This document shows, piece after piece, positions 25,051 to 36,954 of a stretch of 57,892 nt of DNA. Source of the stretch: Streptococcus infantis ATCC 700779 (GTDB lineage: Bacteria > Bacillota > Bacilli > Lactobacillales > Streptococcaceae); assembly GCF_000187465.1 (NCBI RefSeq), contig NZ_GL732439.1, forward strand, positions 1,825,797 to 1,883,688, written 5' to 3'. Below the pieces are notes generated by a model. That model was not told where the DNA came from. It saw nothing but the letters and a program-made list of their open reading frames with translations, and made no database searches. The first letter of the stretch is position 1, and every line of letters begins with the position of its first letter. Made by a program: the position numbers and the translations under genes.

Positions 25051-25090
25051 AAAGCAAACGCTTGCACAAACAGGAGAAAAAGTCTATGAT
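25051..25090 (+). promoter_or_regulatory. dexB promoter overlapped by a cre-like site
   Basis: TTGCAC (25062-25067), 17-bp spacer, TATGAT (25085-25090). The near-palindrome AAAGCAAACGCTTGCA (25051-25066) resembles a catabolite-responsive element and covers the -35 box, so CcpA repression in glucose would be expected. Binding is an inference. Confidence 0.65.
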
Positions 25091-25097
25091 GGAGTAA

Positions 25098-26732
<1,635 letters not shown>

Positions 26733-26736
26733 ACCT

Positions 26737-26771
26737 AAAAAACTCAAGTATCCAAGATGCTTGAGTTTTTT
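26737..26771 (+). terminator. Rho-independent terminator after dexB
   Basis: Long stem AAAAACTCAAGTATC / GATGCTTGAGTTTTT with loop CAA and one G-T pair, followed by T's. Confidence 0.85.
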
Positions 26772-26840
26772 CTAAAATAAGTGTAGAAATTTCTTAAAAA
26801 AATATTAGTTTGAATTTTCTAAAAAATACCCTTAAAACCC

Positions 26841-26868
26841 TTGCTTTTATAAAAAAATAGGGTATAAT
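26841..26868 (+). promoter_or_regulatory. Promoter of the AliC-like gene
   Basis: TTGCTT (26841-26846), 16-bp spacer, TATAAT (26863-26868), about 32 bp before ATG 26901. Shine-Dalgarno AAAGGAG lies at 26887-26893. Confidence 0.7.
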
Positions 26869-26900
26869 GGTGAAAAATAGTATTTTAAAGGAGAATACCG

Positions 26901-28868
26901 ATGAAATCGAAAAAGTTGCTCGCAGTAGCAGGGATAACGATGAGTGCAGCTCTTCTTTTAGCGGCTTGTGGAAAGACAGAGAAAAAAGCAGATGCTCCTA
27001 CAACATTTTCATACGTATATGCCATCGATCCATCAACATTGGACTATAGCGTTACTAGTAAAAGTTCAACATCAGACGTCATCGCTAACTTGGTCGACGG
27101 ACTCTTGGAAAATGACAAATACGGAAACTTGATTCCATCTCTTGCTGAAGACTGGTCAGTTTCAAAAGACGGTTTGACCTATACTTACAAACTACGTAAA
27201 GGTGTCAAATGGTATACTTCTGAAGGTGAGGAGTACGCCGAGGTCAAGGCTCAAGACTTTGTGACTGGTTTGAAACATGCTGCTGATGGTAAGTCAGATG
27301 GCTTAAGTCTGATCCAAGATTCTATCAAAGGTTTAGCAGAATATGTCAGTGGTGAAAGCAATGACTTCTCAACAGTTGGAGTTAAAGCAATTGACGACTA
27401 CACTGTTCAATACACCTTGAACCAGCCAGAAAGCTTCTGGAATTCTAAGGTAACAACAGCGACTATGCTCCCAGTTAATGAAGAATTCCTGAATTCTCAA
27501 GGTAAAGATTATGGTGCAGCAACACCTTCAGGTATTCTCTATAATGGACCATATATTTTGAAGAACTTCACTTCAAAATCAGTGATCGAGTACGAAAAAA
27601 ATCCAAATTATTGGGATAAAGACAATGTTAAGATTGACCACATCAAACTTACTTTCTACGATGGATCTGACCAAGAATCATTGATTCGTAGTTTCTCATC
27701 AGGAGCTTATACAACAGCTCGTCTCTTCCCAACAAGTTCAAACTTTGATTCAACTAAGCAAGAATACGGGGATAAGATTGTCTATAGTCCGCAAGAAGCG
27801 ACCAGCTATTACTTTACTTTCAACGTGAATCGTCAGTCTTACAATAAAACTGCAAAGACAGATGAAGCACAAAAGACTTCTACAAAAGAAGCGCTTCTCA
27901 ATAAAAACTTCCGCCAGGCAATCAACTTTGCTCTTGACCGTCATTCTTACTCTGCACAGATGAATGGTGAAGAAGGAGCGGACAAGATTATCCGTACCAG
28001 TCTTGTACCTTATGACTATGTTCAGGTTGGTGAAAAGACCTTCGGTGAATTGGCTCAAGAACAATTAGTAACATACGGAGACCAGTGGAAAGATGTAGCT
28101 TTGACAGATGGTAAAGACACTATTTACAATCCAACAAAAGCAAAAGCTGCCTTTGAAAAAGCAAAATCAGAATTGCAAGCTAAAGGTGTAACCTTCCCAA
28201 TCCATTTGGATATTCCAGTTGAACAGACAGATGTCATTGCTGTTCAACAAACCAACTCCTTCAAACAATCTGTCGAAGCAGCGCTTGGGACTGAAAATGT
28301 TGTCATCGATGTGCTTCAAATGACAGATAATGAGAAAATGAGTATTACTTCTCAAGCTAAGGTTCCTTCTCAAAAAGACTATGACTTGAATGGAACTGGT
28401 TGGGGACCAGACTATCAAGATCCAGCTACCTATCTAAATATCTTGGATGCTAAGAAGGGTTCTGCCCTTAAACACTTGGGTATCACAAAAGGTAAAGATC
28501 CAGAAGTCATGGCTCAAGTTGGACTTGATGAGTACAAGAAACTCTTGGATGATGCAGCATCAGAAACAACCGACCTTAACAAACGATATGAAAAATATGC
28601 TAAAGCACAGGCTTGGGTATCTGATAGTTCACTTCTCATTCCTGTAGCATCTTCAGGAGGTTCTCCTACAGTTAGTCGTACAGTACCATTTTCGAAAGCC
28701 TACTCTCAAGTTGGTATCAAGGGAGATCCGTTTGTATTTAAAGGTCTAGAGTTGCAAAATGATATTGTAACCACTAAAGAATACGAAGAAGCTCTCAAGA
28801 AATGGCAAAAAGAGAAACTTGAAACAAACGCTAAATATCAAAAAGAGTTAGCGAACCACGTTAAATAA
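26901..28868 (+). CDS. aliC: AliC/AliB-like oligopeptide-binding lipoprotein
   Basis: A 655-residue SBP_bac_5 lipoprotein. The signal peptide ends with lipobox LLAAC (Cys23), so it is anchored in the outer leaflet. PSLAEDWSVSKDGLTYTYKL (about residues 80-100) is the family signature. AliA/AliB/AmiA-type proteins bind peptides and hand them to the Ami permease (not in this window). Two aliB-like genes between dexB and the polysaccharide genes match the aliC-aliD pair known from non-encapsulated pneumococci and from S. mitis/S. oralis. Known effects of AliC/AliD include control of competence and colonisation. The assignment to AliC rather than AliB is from position. Confidence 0.8.
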   Translation: MKSKKLLAVAGITMSAALLLAACGKTEKKADAPTTFSYVYAIDPSTLDYSVTSKSSTSDVIANLVDGLLENDKYGNLIPSLAEDWSVSKDGLTYTYKLRKGVKWYTSEGEEYAEVKAQDFVTGLKHAADGKSDGLSLIQDSIKGLAEYVSGESNDFSTVGVKAIDDYTVQYTLNQPESFWNSKVTTATMLPVNEEFLNSQGKDYGAATPSGILYNGPYILKNFTSKSVIEYEKNPNYWDKDNVKIDHIKLTFYDGSDQESLIRSFSSGAYTTARLFPTSSNFDSTKQEYGDKIVYSPQEATSYYFTFNVNRQSYNKTAKTDEAQKTSTKEALLNKNFRQAINFALDRHSYSAQMNGEEGADKIIRTSLVPYDYVQVGEKTFGELAQEQLVTYGDQWKDVALTDGKDTIYNPTKAKAAFEKAKSELQAKGVTFPIHLDIPVEQTDVIAVQQTNSFKQSVEAALGTENVVIDVLQMTDNEKMSITSQAKVPSQKDYDLNGTGWGPDYQDPATYLNILDAKKGSALKHLGITKGKDPEVMAQVGLDEYKKLLDDAASETTDLNKRYEKYAKAQAWVSDSSLLIPVASSGGSPTVSRTVPFSKAYSQVGIKGDPFVFKGLELQNDIVTTKEYEEALKKWQKEKLETNAKYQKELANHVK

Positions 28869-28890
28869 TCTTAAACAACGATGAAAGAAA

Positions 28891-28922
28891 TCCTGATTTT
28901 ATGTGGGATTTCTTTCTTTTTT
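28891..28922 (+). terminator. Rho-independent terminator after the AliC-like gene
   Basis: Stem AAGAAATCC / GGATTTCTT around a loop of about 12 nt, followed by TCTTTTTTT. Confidence 0.75.
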
Positions 28923-29029
28923 TCGTCTTAGTGACGGGGTGCAAAAAATTAAATAACTTTACTTTTAGTGTGAAATTTGATAAAATAGACTTATGTCATA
29001 AAACCTAACATTTAAGGAGAAAATGAATC

Positions 29030-30988
29030 ATGAAACTCAAAAAACGACTGATTGGAGCGGGGTTGACGCTTGCCGCGGCGGTCTTATTGACAGCGTGTGG
29101 GAAGTCAGCATCAGATGTTAAAACCTACTCGTCAACATTTGGTGCCGACCCGACAACCTTCAACTACCTGTTGGACTACTCTGGTGATAATACCGCCGTT
29201 GTAACCAACTTGGTAGATGGTTTGCTTGAAAATGACAATTATGGAAATCTCATTCCTGCTCTTGCAGAAGATTGGAGTGTTTCAAAGGATGGTTTGACTT
29301 ACACTTATAAACTTCGTCAAGATGCTAAATGGTTCACTGCTGACGGGGAAGAGTACGCCCCAATTAAAGCACAAGATTTCGTCACAGGTATCAAGTATGC
29401 AGCTGATAACAAGAGTCAAGCTCTCGATTTGATTCAGAACTCAATCAAGGGATTAGATGATTATGTGACAGGCGCAAATACTGACTTTTCAAATGTTGGT
29501 GTGAAAGCTGTAGATGATTACACTGTCCAATATACCTTGACACGTCCAGAACCATTCTGGAACTCTAAGACTACCAATAGTATCCTCTTTCCTGTCAATG
29601 AAGAATTCTTGACTTCTAAAGGTAAAGAATTTGGAGAATTGAAACCAGACAGCATTCTCTACAGTGGTCCTTATTTGTTAAAAGATTTTACATCAAAATC
29701 ATCACTTGAGTACATGAAGAACCCTCATTACTATGACCAAGAAAAAGTGACGATTGAAAGAGTTAAGTTGGCTTATGTTGATGGTTCTGACCAAGATATG
29801 ACGATCCGTAATTTCGAAAGCGGAGCCTACTCATCTGCTGGTGTCTACCCAAATAGTTCAAACTTTGCTAAGACAAAGGAAAAATACAAGGACAACATCG
29901 TCTATAGCTTGCAGGATGCGACTTCTTGGTACTATAATTTTAACGTTAATCGCCAAACATACAATCATACAGCTAAGACTAGCGATGAGCAAAAACAAGC
30001 TACCCAAGATGCGATTTTAAATAAAAATTTCCGTCAAGCAATCAACTTTGCCATTGACCGTACAGCCTATTCGGCTCAGTCTAATGGAGAAGAAGCGGCT
30101 AAAAACACTCTTCGTAACACACTTGTGCCACCAACTTTCGTGCAAGTAGGTGACAAGACTTTCGGTGAGACAGTTTCATCTAAGTTGGTAAACTATGGTA
30201 CGCAGTGGTCAAATATGAATCTTGAAGACGCTCAAGACGGCTACTTCAATAAAGAAAAAGCACAAGCTCAGTTTGCAGAGGCTAAAAAAGAGCTAGAAGC
30301 ACAAGGTGTGACCTTCCCGATTCATTTGGACTTGCCTGTAGACCAAGTTAACAAAACCTTGCTTCCAAAGATTCATTCGCTGAAACAATCTGTCGAATCA
30401 ACTCTTGGGGCAGAAAATGTAGTGATTGATGTCGTTCAAATTTCAACAGAAGACTATGCCAATGCGACATTCCAAGCGCCAACCACAGCTGATCATGATT
30501 ATGACTTGAACTTGGATGGTTGGTCTGCAGACTACCAAGATCCATCGACTTATCTCAATCCTTTCAACGCTGAGGATGGATTCTATCTCAAGATTTTAGG
30601 ACTTGATCCAAGCAAGGATACTGATAAGATTACAAATATCGGATTGGACCAATATACTCAAAAATTGAAAGCGGCAGATGCAGAAAATACAGACGTAGCC
30701 AAACGTTATGAAAATTATGCAGATGCACAAGCTTGGCTGATTGATAGTTCGCTATTGCTCCCTGTAAACTCAAACGGTGGTGGTGCTTCAGTAACACGTG
30801 TGACACCATTTACACGAGCTTACTCACTTGTCGGAATCAAAGGTACTGGAAGTAACTATAAGTACATGAAATTGCAAACCGAAGTGGTAACAACTGCTCA
30901 ATTTGACGAAGCTAAAGCCAAATGGGAACAAGAACGTAAAAACTCAGTCGAAAAGAGTCAAAAAGAATTCGAAAGTCACGTTAAATAA
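29030..30988 (+). CDS. aliD: AliD/AliB-like oligopeptide-binding lipoprotein
   Basis: A 652-residue paralog of the preceding gene, clearly similar over its whole length (for example ALAEDWSVSKDGLTYTYKLR, NKNFRQAINFA and DYQDPSTYLNP). The signal peptide has lipobox LLTAC (Cys23). It is transcribed separately, with a weak extended -10 TGATAAAAT at 28978-28986 and terminators on both sides. The two proteins differ in many pocket-region residues, so they probably prefer different peptides. As with the neighbour, peptide transfer would need the Ami permease elsewhere in the genome. Confidence 0.8.
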   Translation: MKLKKRLIGAGLTLAAAVLLTACGKSASDVKTYSSTFGADPTTFNYLLDYSGDNTAVVTNLVDGLLENDNYGNLIPALAEDWSVSKDGLTYTYKLRQDAKWFTADGEEYAPIKAQDFVTGIKYAADNKSQALDLIQNSIKGLDDYVTGANTDFSNVGVKAVDDYTVQYTLTRPEPFWNSKTTNSILFPVNEEFLTSKGKEFGELKPDSILYSGPYLLKDFTSKSSLEYMKNPHYYDQEKVTIERVKLAYVDGSDQDMTIRNFESGAYSSAGVYPNSSNFAKTKEKYKDNIVYSLQDATSWYYNFNVNRQTYNHTAKTSDEQKQATQDAILNKNFRQAINFAIDRTAYSAQSNGEEAAKNTLRNTLVPPTFVQVGDKTFGETVSSKLVNYGTQWSNMNLEDAQDGYFNKEKAQAQFAEAKKELEAQGVTFPIHLDLPVDQVNKTLLPKIHSLKQSVESTLGAENVVIDVVQISTEDYANATFQAPTTADHDYDLNLDGWSADYQDPSTYLNPFNAEDGFYLKILGLDPSKDTDKITNIGLDQYTQKLKAADAENTDVAKRYENYADAQAWLIDSSLLLPVNSNGGGASVTRVTPFTRAYSLVGIKGTGSNYKYMKLQTEVVTTAQFDEAKAKWEQERKNSVEKSQKEFESHVK

Positions 30989-30990
30989 TT

Positions 30991-31024
30991 AAAAATAGAG
31001 CTTTTTAAGAGCTCTATTTTTTAT
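30991..31024 (+). terminator. Rho-independent terminator before the capsule operon
   Basis: Stem AAAATAGAGC / GCTCTATTTT with a short A/T-rich loop, followed by T's. Confidence 0.8.
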
Positions 31025-31145
31025 TTTAGCTGTTTTTTGAAAACATAAAATGTAGTAGAAACGCTAATAAATATACACTAACTAAATACATTTTCAAAAT
31101 AAAACGTTTCCTTAACTAATGTAGATAGCCTTTAGAGGTACTTTG

Positions 31146-31154
31146 TGATATAAT
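31146..31154 (+). promoter_or_regulatory. cps operon promoter (extended -10)
   Basis: TGATATAAT at 31146-31154, 30 bp before ATG 31184. No other promoter or terminator is obvious until 45,757, so wzg to the last glycosyltransferase is probably one transcript. Confidence 0.6.
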
Positions 31155-31183
31155 TAAATTAAAATGTTTTGAAGAGGTGTTCC

Positions 31184-32632
31184 ATGAAAAGTAGACGCAT
31201 AAAAAAAAGTAAATCTAGTAAATTTCAGCAGAGCTTAAACATAGGTTTGTTGTTAATCTATGCTGTTCTAGCTTCTTTTTTATTGTTTTTGATTTTTAAA
31301 TATCAGATTTTAGCGGTTAGCTATTTTAATATTATCTTGGCAGTAGTTTTAGTGCTTATAGCATTATTATCCCTCTTGTTGATAGTTAAGCGCAAAGCCA
31401 AGGTGTTCACCTTGATAGTCCTATTGCTCTCAGTTTTATTTAGCTCTGTAGCTTTAGTAGCTGTAAATCGATTTGTTGGACTCGCCAATCAATTTAATGC
31501 AACTTCAAATTATTCAAGCTATTCTATGAGTGTTGCAGTACTTGCAGATAGTGAGATTAATAACGTTTCTCAACTTTCTAGTGTAACTGCTCCAACAGGA
31601 ACAGATGCTGAGAATATTCAAAAATTGATAGATGACATTAAAACAACTCAAAGCAAGGAATTGACAGTTGAGGAAGCTTCTTCTTACCTAGCAGCCTATA
31701 AGAGTTTGTTAGATGGAGAAACCAAAGCAATCGTCTTAAACGGTGTTTTTGAAAATCTGATTGAGCAGGAATATCCAGACCACGCTAAAAAGATCAAGAA
31801 AATTTATACCAAGGACTTGACCAAGAAAGTGGAAGCGCCTAAGGTAGCTACAGGAAATTCTTTCAATGTTTACATCAGCGGGATTGATACCTATGGTCCT
31901 ATCAGTTCTGTTTCGCGCTCAGATGTCAATATCATCATGACAGTGAATCAAGATACTAAGAAGATTCTCTTGACGACAACTCCTCGAGATGCCTATGTCC
32001 CTATTGCAGATGGTGGAAACAACCAAAACGATAAGTTGACGCATGCGGGTATCTATGGCGTAGATGCTTCTATCCATACCTTAGAAAATCTTTATGGTAT
32101 CGACTTGAACTATTATGCTCGACTTAATTTCACCTCTTTCTTGAAACTGATTGACCTTCTTGGAGGTGTTGATGTCTATAATGACCAAGAATTCACATCG
32201 CGTCATGGGCAATACCACTTCCCAGTCGGCAATGTCCATCTGGATTCTGAACAAGCTTTGGGATTTGTGCGTGAACGTTATTCGCTTGCGGATGGTGATG
32301 GGGATCGCGGTCGCAACCAACAAAAAGTCATTGCGGCTATTATCCAGAAATTGACTTCAGCAGAATCTCTAAAAAACTATGACAGTATTATTCAGAGCTT
32401 GCAGGATTCAATTCAGACCAATATGCCACCAGAAACAATGGTAGGCCTTGTCAACACTCAGTTGGCAAGCGGAGGAAAATATACCGTTACCAATCAAGAT
32501 TTGAAAGGGACTGGTCGCATGGGTCTCCCGTCTTATGCTATGCCAGATAGCAATCTTTACATGTTAGAAATCGACCCAACAAGCTTGGAAACTGTTAAAG
32601 CAGCCATTAAGGCTACCATGGAAGGAAAATAA
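31184..32632 (+). CDS. wzg: Capsule LytR-CpsA-Psr ligase Wzg (CpsA)
   Basis: A 482-residue membrane protein. Three N-terminal membrane segments (about residues 14-36, 42-66, 72-96) precede an extracellular accessory domain and a LytR-CpsA-Psr domain ([51 protein letters not shown]). LCP proteins move undecaprenyl-linked polysaccharide onto peptidoglycan. Very similar to pneumococcal Wzg along its whole length. ATG 31184 is used because GAAGAGGTG lies just upstream; the TTG at 31169 has no ribosome site. First gene of the polysaccharide operon. Confidence 0.92.
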   Translation: MKSRRIKKSKSSKFQQSLNIGLLLIYAVLASFLLFLIFKYQILAVSYFNIILAVVLVLIALLSLLLIVKRKAKVFTLIVLLLSVLFSSVALVAVNRFVGLANQFNATSNYSSYSMSVAVLADSEINNVSQLSSVTAPTGTDAENIQKLIDDIKTTQSKELTVEEASSYLAAYKSLLDGETKAIVLNGVFENLIEQEYPDHAKKIKKIYTKDLTKKVEAPKVATGNSFNVYISGIDTYGPISSVSRSDVNIIMTVNQDTKKILLTTTPRDAYVPIADGGNNQNDKLTHAGIYGVDASIHTLENLYGIDLNYYARLNFTSFLKLIDLLGGVDVYNDQEFTSRHGQYHFPVGNVHLDSEQALGFVRERYSLADGDGDRGRNQQKVIAAIIQKLTSAESLKNYDSIIQSLQDSIQTNMPPETMVGLVNTQLASGGKYTVTNQDLKGTGRMGLPSYAMPDSNLYMLEIDPTSLETVKAAIKATMEGK

Positions 32633-32633
32633 G

Positions 32634-33365
32634 ATGATTGATATTCACTCACATATTGTTTTCGATGTTGACGATGGACCTAAAAATAGAGCTGAGAGCA
32701 AGGCTCTCCTAGAGGAAGCTTACGCACAAGGTGTTCGAACCATTGTTTCCACCTCTCATCGTAGAAAAGGGATGTTTGAAACACCAGAAGACAAAATTGC
32801 GGCTAATTTTAGCGAAGTTAAACAGTTGGCTCAAGAAATCGCACCGGATTTGAACATCGTGTACGGAGCTGAGATTTATTTTTCAAGTGATGTTTTAGAA
32901 AAACTTGAACAAAATATCATTCCAAAACTCAATGGAACTCGTTATGCTTTGATCGAGTTTAGCATGAATACACCCTACAGAGATATTCATAGCGCCTTGA
33001 CCAAAGTTCTCATGTTAGGGATTACACCAGTGGTTGCTCATATTGAGCGCTATCACACCTTGGAAAACGATGAGAAAAAAGTTAGAGAGCTCATCAATAT
33101 GGGCTGCTATATGCAGATTAATAGCTCGAGTGTCTTAAAACCGCGACTATTTGGTGACACCTACAAGTTTATGAAAAAGCGTGCTAGGTATTTCTTGGAC
33201 AAGGACTTAGTCCATGTAGTGGCTAGCGATATGCACAATTTAGATAATCGCCCACCGTATATGAGAGAAGCTTATGAGCTCATTGCTAAAAAATACGGAT
33301 CAGGAAAAGCTCGTGAACTTTTTGAAACAAATCCATCAAAAATAATAAATGACCAACTAATTTAG
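32634..33365 (+). CDS. wzh: Protein-tyrosine phosphatase Wzh (CpsB)
   Basis: A 243-residue PHP-type manganese-dependent tyrosine phosphatase. [14 protein letters not shown] (residues 3-16), [24 protein letters not shown] and ASDMHN are the metal-binding motifs. It dephosphorylates the C-terminal tyrosines of Wze and so tunes polysaccharide chain length and amount. It starts 1 bp after the wzg stop and is followed by wzd. Confidence 0.93.
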   Translation: MIDIHSHIVFDVDDGPKNRAESKALLEEAYAQGVRTIVSTSHRRKGMFETPEDKIAANFSEVKQLAQEIAPDLNIVYGAEIYFSSDVLEKLEQNIIPKLNGTRYALIEFSMNTPYRDIHSALTKVLMLGITPVVAHIERYHTLENDEKKVRELINMGCYMQINSSSVLKPRLFGDTYKFMKKRARYFLDKDLVHVVASDMHNLDNRPPYMREAYELIAKKYGSGKARELFETNPSKIINDQLI

Positions 33366-33373
33366 GAGAAATG

Positions 33374-34066
33374 ATGAAAGAACAAGATAAAATTGAAATT
33401 GATGTACTGCAATTAGTAAAAGTGCTTTGGAAACGAAAATTCCTCATCGCCTTAGTTGCACTATTAGCAGGTATAACAGCGTTTGCTTATAGTTCGTTTG
33501 TAATCAAACCTCAGTATACCAGTACTACCCGCATCTATGTCGTTAATCGTAACCAGGCAGATAAGCCAGGTTTGACGAACCAAGATTTGCAGGCGGGTGC
33601 TTACCTAGTAAAAGACTACCGTGAAATCATCCTCTCTCAGGATGTACTTGAAAAAGTAGTAGCTGATCAAAGTTTAACCATTGATGCAAAAACTCTTGGG
33701 AAAAAAGTTTCAGTAACAGTTCCTGCAGATACTCGTATCGTATCCATTTCAGTTCGAGATGGCAAGCCTGAAGAAGCAAGTCGTATTGCCAATGCACTTA
33801 GAGAAGTAGCCGCTCAGAAAATTATTTCTGTAACACGGGTGTCAGATGTAACGACACTTGAAGAAGCAAGGCCAGCAACATCGCCATCTTCTCCAAATAT
33901 TCGTCGAAACACAATGATGGCTACTATAGCAGGTGTAGGATTTGTTGTAGTTATTGTACTTCTAGTCGAATTATTAGATGATCGAGTGAAACGTCCAGAA
34001 GATATCGAAGAAGTAATGCACCTCTCGCTTCTAGGTGTTATTCCAAATCTTGAGAAATTAAAGTAA
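33374..34066 (+). CDS. wzd: Capsule chain-length regulator Wzd (CpsC)
   Basis: A 230-residue Wzz-type membrane protein with two membrane segments (about residues 25-45 and 175-195) and an extracellular loop ([19 protein letters not shown]). The proline-rich [14 protein letters not shown] precedes the second segment. It activates the Wze kinase through its cytoplasmic tail ([18 protein letters not shown] region). ATG 33374 is preferred over 33371 by spacing to AGGAG at 33364-33368 and by the usual MKEQ start. Confidence 0.92.
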   Translation: MKEQDKIEIDVLQLVKVLWKRKFLIALVALLAGITAFAYSSFVIKPQYTSTTRIYVVNRNQADKPGLTNQDLQAGAYLVKDYREIILSQDVLEKVVADQSLTIDAKTLGKKVSVTVPADTRIVSISVRDGKPEEASRIANALREVAAQKIISVTRVSDVTTLEEARPATSPSSPNIRRNTMMATIAGVGFVVVIVLLVELLDDRVKRPEDIEEVMHLSLLGVIPNLEKLK

Positions 34067-34076
34067 AGAGGGAAAT

Positions 34077-34769
34077 ATGGCAAAGTTAGAATTATCAGAA
34101 CAACGATTACACTCTGTAAAAAAAGCTGAAGAGTATTATAACGCACTACGGACCAATATCCAGTTGAGTGGAGATGGTCTCAAAGTAATTGCCCTTTCTT
34201 CAGTTAGACCTGGAGAAGGGAAGTCAACCACTTCAACCAACATAGCTTGGGCATTCGCGCGTGCAGGCTATAAGACACTCCTTATCGATGCCGATATTCG
34301 TAATTCGGTAATGTCAGGTGTCTTTAAATCTCGAGAAAAAATTACAGGTTTGACAGACTACTTATCAGGAACCAAAGATTTATCGCATGGTTTGTGTGAA
34401 ACAAACGTAGAAAACTTGTTTGTCATTCAATCAGGAGCTGTTTCACCAAACCCGACTGCTCTTCTTCAAAGTGACAAATTTGAAGCAATGATTGAGACTT
34501 TACGCAAATACTTTGACTATATCATTGTGGATACAGCCCCTATAGGTGTTGTCATTGATGCGGCTATTATCGTACAAAAATGTGATGCCTCTATCCTGGT
34601 AACTGAAGCTTCTGCAACAAAACGGAGAGAAGTTCAGAAAGCTAAAGATCAGCTAGAGCAAACAGGAACACCATTCTTAGGAGTTATTCTGAATAAATTT
34701 AATATTCAGCTTGAAAAATATGGTTCATATGGTTCATACGGGAACTACGGTTCATACGGGAAGAAATAA
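34077..34769 (+). CDS. wze: Capsule tyrosine kinase Wze (CpsD)
   Basis: A 230-residue BY-kinase. Walker A is SVRPGEGKSTTSTNIA, Walker A' LLIDADIRNS and Walker B DYIIVDTAPIG. The C-terminus is a tyrosine cluster of four YGSYG/YGNYG units (about residues 215-228), the autophosphorylation target. Together with Wzd and Wzh it forms the phospho-cycle that sets polymer length and links capsule synthesis with septum placement. Follows wzd by 10 bp. Confidence 0.93.
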   Translation: MAKLELSEQRLHSVKKAEEYYNALRTNIQLSGDGLKVIALSSVRPGEGKSTTSTNIAWAFARAGYKTLLIDADIRNSVMSGVFKSREKITGLTDYLSGTKDLSHGLCETNVENLFVIQSGAVSPNPTALLQSDKFEAMIETLRKYFDYIIVDTAPIGVVIDAAIIVQKCDASILVTEASATKRREVQKAKDQLEQTGTPFLGVILNKFNIQLEKYGSYGSYGNYGSYGKK

Positions 34770-34792
34770 GTAGGAAAAAAAGGGAGTAAAAA

Positions 34793-36163
34793 ATGGAAGG
34801 AAGGGGTTTCTACAACGTAACTCTAGCGTTTTTGCAGAGTATACTGGTCAGTATATTGGCTTATATACTAATCTCTGTATCTGAAACAGAAATTGTTGCA
34901 AAAACGGTTTTTGTTCTGTATTTTCTTCATTTTGCAGCCTTTTATATCAGTGGCTACGGAAAGGATTTTTTTAAACGCAGTCAATCCGTCGAATTGATAG
35001 AGATAGTAAAATACATCATCTTTTTTGCATTGCTGATTAGTTTTTCTAGTTTTTTCCTGAAAGACCAATTTGTTATTTCAAGGCGTGGTATGATTTACTT
35101 CCTATCTTTGTACGGAGTGTTTAATTATATCCTGAGTTTTGTTATCAAAAAATATTGGGTGCATTTTAATCACAATTTAAAAGGGAGTCGTAAAATTATT
35201 TTGATTACTGCGACATCCCGAATTGAAAAGGTGATAGATCGGTTGTTGAGTGCAACTGACGTCGGTGGGAAACTTGTCGCTGTGAGTGTACTAGATAAAC
35301 CAGATTTTAAACACAATAAAGTAACGGTTATTCCTCGAGAAAACCTCATTAATTATGCAACTCATGAAGTTGTAGACGAAGTTTTTGTGAACCTGCCTAG
35401 TGAGGATTATGATATCGGTAGCATTATTTCACAATTTGAAACAATGGGAATTGATGTTACTGTAAATTTAAATGCCTTTGATAAGAATTTAGGTAGAAAT
35501 AAACAAATCCATGAGATGGCTGGATTGAATGTAGTAACTTTTTCTACAAACTTATATAAACCAAGCCACATAGTTGCCAAACGAATTATTGATATTTTAG
35601 GGGCAATTGTTGGGTTAATCATCTGTGGACTAGTAAGCATAGTCCTTGTTCCAATGATTCGAAAAGATGGTGGACCAGCAATTTTTTCTCAGACCCGAAT
35701 AGGAAAAAATGGTCGTCATTTCACTTTTTATAAATTCCGTTCTATGCGAGTAGATGCGGAAGAAATCAAACAGCAATTGATGGACCAAAATACCATGCAG
35801 GGGGGTATGTTTAAGATGGACAATGACCCTCGCGTTACTAAAATTGGACACTTTATTCGAAAGACAAGTTTGGATGAACTGCCCCAATTTTGGAATGTGT
35901 TGATTGGTGATATGAGCCTAGTAGGAACTCGACCTCCAACAGTGGACGAATACGAAAAATACACACCTGAACAAAAACGTCGTTTGAGTTTCAAACCAGG
36001 AATTACTGGCTTGTGGCAAATTAGTGGTCGTAGTGAAATTACCAACTTTGATGATGTTGTCAAACTAGATGTGGCCTATATCGATGATTGGACAATCTGG
36101 AAAGATTTTGAAATTTTATTAAAAACAATAAAAGTAGTGCTGATGAGAGATGGAGCAAAATGA
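34793..36163 (+). CDS. wchA: Initiating undecaprenyl-phosphate sugar-1-P transferase (WchA-like)
   Basis: A 456-residue polyprenyl glycosylphosphotransferase. Four N-terminal membrane segments and a CoA-binding-like central region (KIILITATSRIEKVIDRLLS) precede a further membrane helix near 265 and the catalytic domain: FSQTRIGKNGRHFTFYKFRS, DELPQFWNVLIGDMSLVGTR and KPGITGLWQISGRSE. It loads the first sugar-1-phosphate onto undecaprenyl phosphate. WchA relatives use UDP-Glc; that specificity is inferred from overall similarity and not proven. It comes right after the regulatory genes, as in most mitis-group clusters. Confidence 0.88.
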   Translation: MEGRGFYNVTLAFLQSILVSILAYILISVSETEIVAKTVFVLYFLHFAAFYISGYGKDFFKRSQSVELIEIVKYIIFFALLISFSSFFLKDQFVISRRGMIYFLSLYGVFNYILSFVIKKYWVHFNHNLKGSRKIILITATSRIEKVIDRLLSATDVGGKLVAVSVLDKPDFKHNKVTVIPRENLINYATHEVVDEVFVNLPSEDYDIGSIISQFETMGIDVTVNLNAFDKNLGRNKQIHEMAGLNVVTFSTNLYKPSHIVAKRIIDILGAIVGLIICGLVSIVLVPMIRKDGGPAIFSQTRIGKNGRHFTFYKFRSMRVDAEEIKQQLMDQNTMQGGMFKMDNDPRVTKIGHFIRKTSLDELPQFWNVLIGDMSLVGTRPPTVDEYEKYTPEQKRRLSFKPGITGLWQISGRSEITNFDDVVKLDVAYIDDWTIWKDFEILLKTIKVVLMRDGAK

Positions 36164-36167
36164 TTCT

Positions 36168-36953
36168 ATGAATAAAGTGAGAGAAATTCAATTAGGAGAG
36201 TTAACACTTTTAGAAAGTTATATCGATCTTTGTAAAAGACATGATTTGCGTTATTACGCTTTGGGTGGGACATTACTCGGTGCCATTCGTCATAAAGGAT
36301 TTATCCCATGGGATGACGATATGGATTTAGGAATGCCTAGAAAAGATTATGAAAAATTCTTGTCAATCTGTGAGAAAGAGCTTCCTGAAAGTGTTATTTT
36401 AAGACTTCACGATGATAATCTAGGTAATACTTCTATTATGGATACTTCAATCCAAATTCAATTTGGTAATGAATGGTGTAGTCCTTTTATTGATATCTTT
36501 CCTTTAGATGGTTATCCAGAAGATGGAATCCATTATTGGTTGCATACGAATAAAATAAAGTTCTATCGTGCCTTGTCTAAAATTTCTGTCATCGATCGCA
36601 TACATGAGAGAGATAGAGGCTCGTTCGAAAATGCGATTGTAAAAGTTTCAAAAAGTTTGAAATTAAATAAACTTTTAAACACTTCAAAAATTAATAAAAA
36701 ATTGCAAAGTATCATCAAACAATATGATTACGAGACTAGTACTATGGTCGGAAATGTCTTGGGTTCCTACCGCGAACGAGAACTCGCAAGAAAAGAAGTG
36801 TTCGGGGAACCGCAACTACTAGAATTTGAAAGTTTACAAATAAGTTGTCATGCAAATCCCGATGAATATTTGACAAAAATATACGGTGATTACATGCAAC
36901 TGCCAAAAGAAACTGAGCGTAAGGGTCATTTTGAGTCTACGTGGGGAGATTAA
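36168..36953 (+). CDS. licD: LicD-family phosphotransferase (predicted phosphocholine transferase)
   Basis: A 261-residue LicD protein. The core motif is YALGGTLLGAIRHKGFIPWD followed by DDMDLGMPRKDYEKF, the nucleotidyltransferase-like Asp cluster. LicD proteins transfer phosphocholine or phosphoribitol-type groups to sugars. In this operon it most likely decorates the repeat unit or an adjacent glycan with phosphocholine. The start is uncertain: ATG 36168 gives the usual LicD N-terminus (MNKVREIQ) with GGAG 12 nt upstream; ATG 36150 would add six residues and overlap wchA by 14 bp. Stop 36953 is one base before the next start. Confidence 0.82.
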   Translation: MNKVREIQLGELTLLESYIDLCKRHDLRYYALGGTLLGAIRHKGFIPWDDDMDLGMPRKDYEKFLSICEKELPESVILRLHDDNLGNTSIMDTSIQIQFGNEWCSPFIDIFPLDGYPEDGIHYWLHTNKIKFYRALSKISVIDRIHERDRGSFENAIVKVSKSLKLNKLLNTSKINKKLQSIIKQYDYETSTMVGNVLGSYRERELARKEVFGEPQLLEFESLQISCHANPDEYLTKIYGDYMQLPKETERKGHFESTWGD

Positions 36954-36954
36954 G

